Below are positions 57,750 to 64,000 of a DNA stretch of 64,000 nucleotides, piece after piece; the stretch's first letter is position 1, and each line of letters starts with the position of its first letter. Origin of the DNA: Calvatia gigantea (lineage: Eukaryota > Basidiomycota > Agaricomycetes > Agaricales > Lycoperdaceae); NCBI GenBank assembly GCA_025093985.1, contig JACAAK010000009.1:496001-560000 (forward strand), in the 5' to 3' direction. The notes under the pieces were generated by a model. It saw only the letters and a program-made list of their open reading frames with translations, was not told where the DNA came from and did not search any database. The position numbers were made by a program, and so were the translations under genes.

Positions 57750-58479
57750 TCACAACCACAGCTTCGCTCTTCCCTCAAGGCCGCTTGGTCTAATATCCCT
57801 CCTTGTCTGGTTCTCGATGACCAGGAAGCTAATTACCACAAGATCCTGAATCTGTATTGCCTCTTCTTCCAAGGCTAGGCATGCTCGAAACCCGGTCAGG
57901 ACACCTTCAACAACCCGTACCTTGGACCTTTCGTACCAGGCAATTGGGTTGATGGAGTCGTGGTCATTGAACAACTTTAAACATGCAAGGGCGTAATCAG
58001 CATCTGCTTTCTGAAACCCGGAATCGCAACCCTACCCCCAACTGGCTCAAGAAATTTGTTCGCCAGTGGTAACGCCTCCCACCATGGGTGAAGGTCATAG
58101 GGCTACGCAATGATGTAAGAAACATACTGTATTCACCAGAAACCAGAGGGAGCGAGTGTACTTACAACGTCTGAAATACCCCGTATCCAGAAATCCAATC
58201 CCTGATATTCCGCCTTCTTTCGCCCCTGAACGTGATTTTGTCCCAACCTAGGAGCTCCTTCGTTTCAACAAACGCGAACGGCGCGTCCGAGTCGGGATGG
58301 TAGACCGAGGTTTTTGTTAAGGTCGAATCCGATTCGACTATATACAAAACCTGATTATTCCCCCCACGTTGTCTCATCACAGTTTGTTTTACATCGTCTT
58401 TATCAAGAACGATAACGAGTGATGGCCCCGCCTCAGCTTGTGGGTTAATGAGGGTGACTTGAGAGTCCCGAGGGTTCAT
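57750..58479 (-). CDS. DUF6593-family protein of unknown function
   Basis: Small protein family expanded in Agaricomycetes. The first exon from the ATG at 58479 reads MNPRDSQVTLINPQAEAGPS, then LYIVESDSTLTKTSVYHPDS and VETKELLGWDKITFRGERRR, the beta-rich pattern of the family, ending DWISGYGVFQT before a GTAAGT-like donor near 58166. The last exon reads DADYALACLKLFNDHDSINP with IAWYERSKVRVVEG and EEEAIQIQDLVVISFLVIEN plus QTRRD, the typical C-terminal hydrophobic strand followed by R-R-D. The middle part (around 57985-58110, YDLHPWWEALPLANKF) is open in a different frame and I could not fix its borders, so one intron or a frameshift is unresolved. Function unknown. Confidence 0.75.
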
Positions 58480-59041
58480 CGTGATTCAGCGGAAGCCCGA
58501 GACCAGTACTACCCCAGTGCGTGCACACTCTTATACCCTTTATAAAGTGGTGTATCGCATGACTGTACTAAAGCACCTAAGCGCAACCTATGAGGTAGCT
58601 ATAATTTCTCTGGAGCACATCTTTGGTGACAAACCCCGTTCACGTAGTTTCTCCGATGCTGGGACTTCTTTTTCGTTCACCGGCACGGCTACGGTCTTCG
58701 AATCTCACCCCCACACCGCTCCTGGTAACATCTAATTCAAACGCTAGTCTATAGAAGTCGCCGGGTATTCCCTTTCGACGGTCTTGCTGATTGAACGTGG
58801 TACCTGAAACATGTTTCCACACAAGACCTTGTGCCCAAACAGCTCATTGTTCCATTTATCTCTCGCCAGCTAGCGGCGGCCAAAACGCTTTCACCCATCC
58901 GATCCCCGGGTATGTCTCACATCAACAGAGCGGCAGCAAGATTCTGCTCATCGTTTATACCGGTCTGACTTCAAGGGCTATCAATTCTATTTTTACACTC
59001 AGTCGTGTGGTAATAGGTCTTCTCGCTTCCCCATGGGAAAT
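58480..59041. other. Intergenic region between two minus-strand genes
   Basis: Promoter region of the DUF6593 gene and 3' untranslated part of the GH17-like gene. Short frames on both strands show no motif. Confidence 0.35.
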
Positions 59042-60589
59042 TCAACATGTTATCCGAGGGTTAAAAGGGAACTTCAGGTTCCCCCTGGTATTATAGATCC
59101 CGTAGCCCGGTTCCTGATCATCGGAGTAAATGTGCGCAAACCAACCAACACCACCGCCCTCGAAGGTCTTGAAGTACGGGCATTTTGCATCAAGAAGCTC
59201 GTAGTAGTCCTGTGAATGATTCTCCATCGAGTTCGCCCACGGTAACCTCAAGGATTACTCACACGTTCGTTCTGAATGTTGGCAACAGCCTTATCGCTGT
59301 TGGGCTCTACCCCAGGGTAAGTCACAGATGGCCAGCCAGTCTTCGCTAGTCATTAGCGACCGCGTGTCTTTGACAGATCAATTGCCTCTCACTTGGCTAA
59401 GATATACCTTCTTCCCTTGTGCGTGACCGAGAAACCATTCCAAATCTCGTTGGACAATTGACCAGGAATCTCTCGCTGACAATACCATCAGTAAGTTCTG
59501 CTTTCTACAAGGATCAAGTCGCAAGCCTACCTGTTGATGCATCCTGAGCAAAGAACGGCAATACGTGCGCGTCGACGATATCGATGGCGGACATGACCGA
59601 GCCCCCTCCGTCGTTCTGCCACAAGAAATTAATTACAGGTTACTGATCGTTCTCAGTGAATAATCTGACCTCTTGGTAAGCATACGCCATCTCGCTGACC
59701 GTGACTGGAATGCGAAGGTCGGAAAGTTGCGCTTTCGTGCGTCGGACTTCCTTGGCCAGTTGATCTGAGCTCAAGACACCATCAAACAGTGGCTCTGAAC
59801 CAAATTGCAAGACGCGAACGACGAATTTTGCAAATGGATTGGAGTGAAGGGTGGATATCAGGCTGTTGCGCCTTGTCATCCATTTATTATCTCCGTCGAA
59901 TCCAAACTAGAGGAACAAGGGCGAGATTATTCTTGTCAACTTTTTGTGGCGATTTTAAACTCGCGCCATCACTCACCCAGATCAAGGCATGAACGCCAAC
60001 TCCAGCTTGCCATGCAGCGCGGATTACATCGTCACTGAGGAGAAATTATCTGAGTGCTCGTGGTCCGGGGCTGCTCTCTACTTACTAGAACCCTTTTCGA
60101 TTACAGGCCCCGTATATCCGGACGTAACGTCCACGAAAACGCTGTCTGATATCCGTAAAGTCTCTTGTGAGTTCCTTGACATCCTGACCTGAGGTTTATG
60201 TCAGCCTGAGAGGCACAGTGGCCGACACGCAAAATACCAACACGAATCCCTCAAGTCGGGAATATCTGTAGGATTTTCCGTTGCAAACCGAGATACTCAC
60301 ATTCCGACACTTCATAACTAAACCCTACAAACGCGTACTCACTACTGAAGTCGCACCACCATCCCTCTAATGACGATGGCAGCTGCTGAGGCATCTTGAA
60401 ACCAATCGCAGGAAAGCAATTGGTCGACAATGTGAAATTTTGTTTCTGAAATTCCGTGGCGATGGTGGGACTACCTTCAGTCTCTTTCGTACCTCCGCCC
60501 CCCACATGGGTGATTGAATCGATGGGGGACCCATGCGATACTTGAATCACGAGCAGAAGTACGGATAACAACTGGATGAGGGTATGCAT
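59042..60589 (-). CDS. Secreted GH17-like glycoside hydrolase
   Basis: Probable cell-wall beta-1,3-glucan-active enzyme of the TIM-barrel GH17 group. It starts at 60589 with a signal peptide (MHTLIQLLSVLLLVIQVSHG), then FTLSTNCFPAIGFKMPQQLP with SLEGWWCDFSSEYAFVGFSY. After an intron, LTRDFTDIRQRFRGRYVRIY with GACNRKGFY, then AAWQAGVGVHALIWFGFDGD. The exon 59879-59670 or so reads LISTLHSNPFAKFVVRVLQF with GSEPLFDGVL, whose Glu in GSEP is the probable acid/base. Then IPVTVSEMAYAYQE, DIVDAHVLPFFAQDAS, and SETGWPSVTYPGVEPNSDKA, whose Glu fits the GH17 nucleophile motif E-x-G-W-P-S. The end is GGGVGWFAHIYSDDQEPGYG with FPFNPRITC. About eight exons. A wall-remodelling role is inferred from the family. 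Confidence 0.85.
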
Positions 60590-61924
60590 AAATGACGCCG
60601 TTCACTGAGGTAACAGGTTCGGGGAGCCGAGGAAGGAACTATGCTGAACCGAATTTTGAGGCTGGCTCCATCCTGTTTTAGGTCCCCAAGGAAGACTGAG
60701 GGGAAGCACTTGGTTCCATTGGCGCTGCCAGCAGAACCACCATGTGCTTCAATTGTTCTCGTCCATTAACATCGATAATTCATCGGTTCATCCAGCACCC
60801 ACTAAATTTGATAAATTACTTGCCCTCTAGTGCCTCGCCACATTTCGAAGCTGGGAGATGGAAACTTCTGCGCGCCGCCAAGGCCATTCAGCGAAGGTAA
60901 GAAGAGAATCCCAGTTGGAAGGCGGCGTTCTCGATGAAATGTGACCTCTCTATCACCCTCATCAAAGGTGCAAGCCGTATAGGCTGAGCGGGGCGCCACT
61001 GGCCCTCGAAACATGGGCGTCACGCAGGCTCGCCATAGCTAATTGGACTGCTTTTCAAATGATTGAAGCCCCAGCACTATATATAATATAATTTGGTGTT
61101 CGGTAGTAGGTTAAGGTAATTAGGAACTACCTCCTTGACTTTATCCAGTACTCCTAACTTTTGGACAGCTGGCCAAGTCCAATTCGTGCGACCCTCTGCC
61201 TGCCCTGGAACTTTTCCTCAGTTGCAGCCAGACAAGGAAGGTGACTCCCAGGCCTTAACGTCTTCTCATTAACATGGTTAAGTCTGAAATTGTGGTGCCG
61301 CAACTCTGATCAAGTATTTGATACTTATACTTTACTTAAGATTGTTTAAGAATATACTATCTTAGGTAACTGAACCCGCTGAAGGTACAGAGCGGGGCCA
61401 ATCCTGTAGTTTCAATGCACATTTATGGACCAAGGACGGCATACACAGTGAGAAGAACCCACAGTCCGTCCATTAACGTCGGGTCAGATAAGTGCCGACC
61501 GGCTAGCCAGGCGTACGAAACTAACCACGGAAGGTCAGGTTAGGTCGCTCAGAGGTTTCTGGACCAGATATGCTTCCGTTTTGACATGTGGCGAGTTTGT
61601 CGTACGGAATGGAGGATGTGAAGAAAGATCCGGAGGGACGACAGAATCAAGACTAGCCCCAGTACTACATCAGATGGAAGCGAGCGAATGATGCGCGTTG
61701 GGTAATAAGACCCTTGAGGTTGCACTTTCGCCCCAGCGCAATCATACAGGACCCGAAGGCATCCCGCAAGAGGATCAAGTGTACGTCAACCCACACATCG
61801 GAGTGACGGTGACACGATGCCTATAGTTCCCACTCTCAATCCGTAGAGCTTGCGGAAAACAACGTAGTTAGGCCAAATACCGGGGATCAAACACAATGAA
61901 CGCCCCTCACCTCAAAGAAAGCAC
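60590..61924. other. Gene-poor stretch of 1.3 kb
   Basis: No frame above about 75 codons and no motif. 61080-61100 is AT-rich (TATATAATATAAT). It includes the promoter of the GH17-like gene at its left end and the 3' untranslated part of the next gene at its right end. Confidence 0.4.
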
Positions 61925-63496
61925 TCAGGTACGGTCGCCCCCAACGAAATACTCCCCTAGGTCAATCACCTCACACCACTGAAGGCCGTCCACCCTTTCC
62001 TCTTGCTCATGCTCGCGTTCGGAACTCATCTGCACCTTTTCCTCTCGTAGAGTAGGAGACCCGCGGCCAATCAGAAGACTTCTTGAGTCTCTTCCACCAA
62101 CGGACGAGTCCACCGATAACGCTGCAGATACGACGGATCTAAAATGTCCAGCGCAAACACTAAACAAATCCTCCACATCTGCATCCGTGTCCGTAGTCAT
62201 ATCCATACCGCCGCTTATCCGCCTACCAGTCCCTTGCAGTCTTGCCAAAAGTCGTTTCCGCGCAGTCATAGCGTCGTTGGTATATCCAGACTGAGAACTA
62301 GGACCTGCACCTGAGCTTTTGGCGAGAGTGGGCTTACGGGAAAAATGCTCTCGGATAGTGTCTCCGTCCTGTTCCCAATCTTCTTGGACTTGGAGGGTGG
62401 AGAGGATGTGACGCATGAGTTGTGATTCTTGTTGTGTGGAGCAGCTTCCACGGCGAGAGGTATGGTTAGTGAAGGAGGAAGGAGGATAGTCAGATTCGCG
62501 TTTTCCTTGATAGCCCGAGTTTCTTGGCACATTCGTCCCTGTGGTGTATCCGAATCTTCCGGATGGTGTTTGGGATTGATTTGAAACTCGTTTCGAAAAC
62601 CGTAAGGGCTTGGGGGGTTTGAGAGAAGGAACGGTGGGTGGTAAACGGAGCTTTGATTCCCTCCGTTGCATGCTGGCATCGAAACCAAGAATGGAGTTTA
62701 CAACTTGCGAGTCATAACTCCGCGATTTACGAAGGACAGCAGCGCGTAGGGTCGAACTTCGCCTGCTCTGAGAAGAGGACCGAAAAGACCCTCTCGGTTC
62801 AGGATGCGCAGGCCGGACATAAGGGAGCAACGAAGGCGGGGTCGGAAAATCCTTGAATGACACATCAGGTGTAAGCCCCTCAGCGGGAGTAAAGGGTCGA
62901 ACGAAGGGCGAGTCGTCATAAGCGCCAGGGAAAGATCGGTCCTCGGGTAAGATACCGTCATACCAAAATTCTGTATCTGTATCCGGATCGGAAAATTGGA
63001 ATTTGACGGGACCTGTAACGATCAAATCCTCAGTAGATGAGGCAGGTTCGTAGGTAGTCGCTGAATCTGCGGGTGAAGGAGGTGGAGAATCGAATACACT
63101 TGGTTGGGTCTTTGATCGTCCCGTGCTTGAGGATGGGCTGATATCCTTCGTGCCTTGTTTTACGATAGGTCCGCTACAGGTCCGCACGGTTAGGTTGAGG
63201 GGGTTACGACTGGAGGATCGCGTATGTCTTTTGGCATTAGACCTTTCGAGGTTGCCCTGCGACGTCCAAGTCGCCAAAATGGCAACCTCATGCTTTCCCT
63301 GGCGTTCGCGTTTGAATGCTTTCCACAACCTTGCAGCACCTGATAGAGGGCTCTTTCCCGCCCCTGTCCCTTTGCAAATAATAGTTCAGGTATGGATATG
63401 GCGTCAGAATAACGATCACTCACTTTGAGTAGTTTGCCAGGGCCAAGCCGGATAGCGACTACCAGGCTCGATGGCCATAGGGTAGTGTGTTGGCAT
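61925..63496 (-). CDS. Uncharacterised Ser/Pro/Arg-rich protein
   Basis: I do not recognise a family. Exon 1 is 63496-63424 (ATG giving MPTHYPMAIEPGSRYPAWPW, ending in phase 1) and exon 2 is 63369-61925, across a 54-base intron (GTGAGT...AAAG). This start keeps the frame, whereas the ATG at 63516 does not. Total about 505 residues. The N-terminus after the intron has a GAGKSPLSGAARLWKAF segment and a basic helix (KRERQGKHEVAIL). Most of the rest is disordered: Ser/Pro-rich, with repeated basic-Ser motifs (SFRSSSQSRRSSTLRAAVL; RRGSCS) that look like kinase sites. A short ordered-looking part (QLMRHILSTLQVQEDWEQDG) lies near the C-terminus. It is divergent from the 63694 gene with about 200 bases between the starts. 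Confidence 0.68.
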
Positions 63497-63693
63497 TGCA
63501 CCTGCCTCAGCTCCATCCTTAGCTAGGAGGATATATATCTACTAGAAGTTCGTTTAGCGTTGGTGATAAGATATGGCCGCATTTCTGTGGATGGAATTAG
63601 GGTGGAAAACAAACAAATATGTTTGTCCGCAATATATTTCTGATATTTGATTTCTCCACAAACCTAAACGTCCGCCAGGCGTCGACAGCAGCG

Positions 63694-64000
63694 ATGGCCG
63701 CTGTGCCAGTAACTCCCTCTTATTCACGATTCCACGCCATTGTAGCCGCAACTCCGGGCTCAGGCCTTCCTCCGAGACCAACGCCGTACCCACCCCCCTC
63801 ATATCCACCACGGACCCCCCTAACCAACACTGGGAAACGTCGCCGGGATGGTTCCGACCGCACTTCCAGTTTCTCTAAAGCCTTCAAGAGCGCCGCAAAA
63901 AACGAATTGACCGCTTCGCGCCAGGCGAGCCTGCTCCTCTCGTCGCTAGTTCCGTACTTACCCGACCCTTGCAGCGGCCGAAAAAATATACATCCAAGGA
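63694..64000 (+). CDS. 5' end of an unrecognised gene, cut by the window edge
   Basis: From the ATG at 63694 the frame stays open to the end of the window, about 102 codons. It begins MAAVPVTPSYSRFHAIVAAT, has a Pro-rich stretch (LPPRPTPYPPPSYPPRTPL), a basic patch (GKRRRDGSDR) and a helix-like segment (FSKAFKSAAKNELTASRQAS). No family is recognisable from this part. Some of the last bases may be intronic. Confidence 0.6.
   Translation, partial: MAAVPVTPSYSRFHAIVAATPGSGLPPRPTPYPPPSYPPRTPLTNTGKRRRDGSDRTSSFSKAFKSAAKNELTASRQASLLLSSLVPYLPDPCSGRKNIHPR

Noticed and set aside
63190..63516. Frame starting at 63516 as the N-terminus of the last minus-strand gene
   Set aside because: Its donor phase does not match the following exon, whereas the ATG at 63496 in another frame joins exactly in phase.

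Overview
This is a stretch of chromosome from a filamentous basidiomycete, very probably an Agaricomycete (mushroom-forming fungus). Genes are interrupted by many GT-AG introns of about 50-65 bases, often with very short exons. The protein families are typical of that group: a bicupin oxalate decarboxylase, a DUF6593 protein, an intronless F-box/LRR protein, a NACHT-type NLR-like NTPase and a probable I66 beta-trefoil protease inhibitor. I saw no operons, plasmid or phage genes, CRISPR arrays, rRNA or tRNA genes, and no intact transposon. Most gene models below were obtained by joining exons by eye, using GT-AG boundaries, reading phase and family motifs.

Layout. 1-2.3 kb holds no convincing gene. 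2.3-10.6 kb is a dense housekeeping block: an uncharacterised Ser-rich protein (-), a mitochondrial ICT1-type release factor (-), a coiled-coil protein (+), an acidic conserved protein (-) and, head-to-head with it, tRNA-His guanylyltransferase THG1 (+). 10.6-13.2 kb is gene-poor with coding-like scraps. 13.2-17.1 kb carries the SAGA deubiquitinase UBP8/USP22 (-) and a HIT-family hydrolase (+). 17.2-18.7 kb holds broken or unresolved coding pieces. 18.8-21.2 kb is the oxalate decarboxylase (about 19 exons). 21.2-24.4 kb is gene-poor. 24.5-28.0 kb has the F-box protein and a TMEM53/DUF829 hydrolase (both -). 28.9-34.0 kb is the most accessory-looking part: a NACHT NTPase (+), a low-complexity zone with a duplicated C-terminal module, and the probable I66 inhibitor (-).

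35.6-37.4 kb is PP2A methylesterase PPE1 (+). 37.4-40.2 kb is gene-poor. 40.3-42.5 kb is a type-B carboxylesterase with an N-terminal membrane segment. 42.6-45.4 kb is the AAA ATPase RIX7 (-), head-to-head with a large ABCC/MRP transporter (45.9-52.5 kb, +), followed by a Dal5/TNA1-like MFS transporter (+). ARV1 (-) converges on the MFS gene. Then come DUF6593 and a GH17-like secreted glycosidase (both -), a gene-poor stretch, a Ser/Arg-rich hypothetical gene (-) and the start of a divergent gene that runs off the window.

The genes do not form one obvious pathway; this is ordinary eukaryotic gene order. The most notable points are two non-canonical GC-AG introns inferred from family alignment, a 10-base microexon carrying part of a metal-binding motif, a charged ER/K tail on the UBP8 homologue, and the NLR region with its duplicated unknown module.
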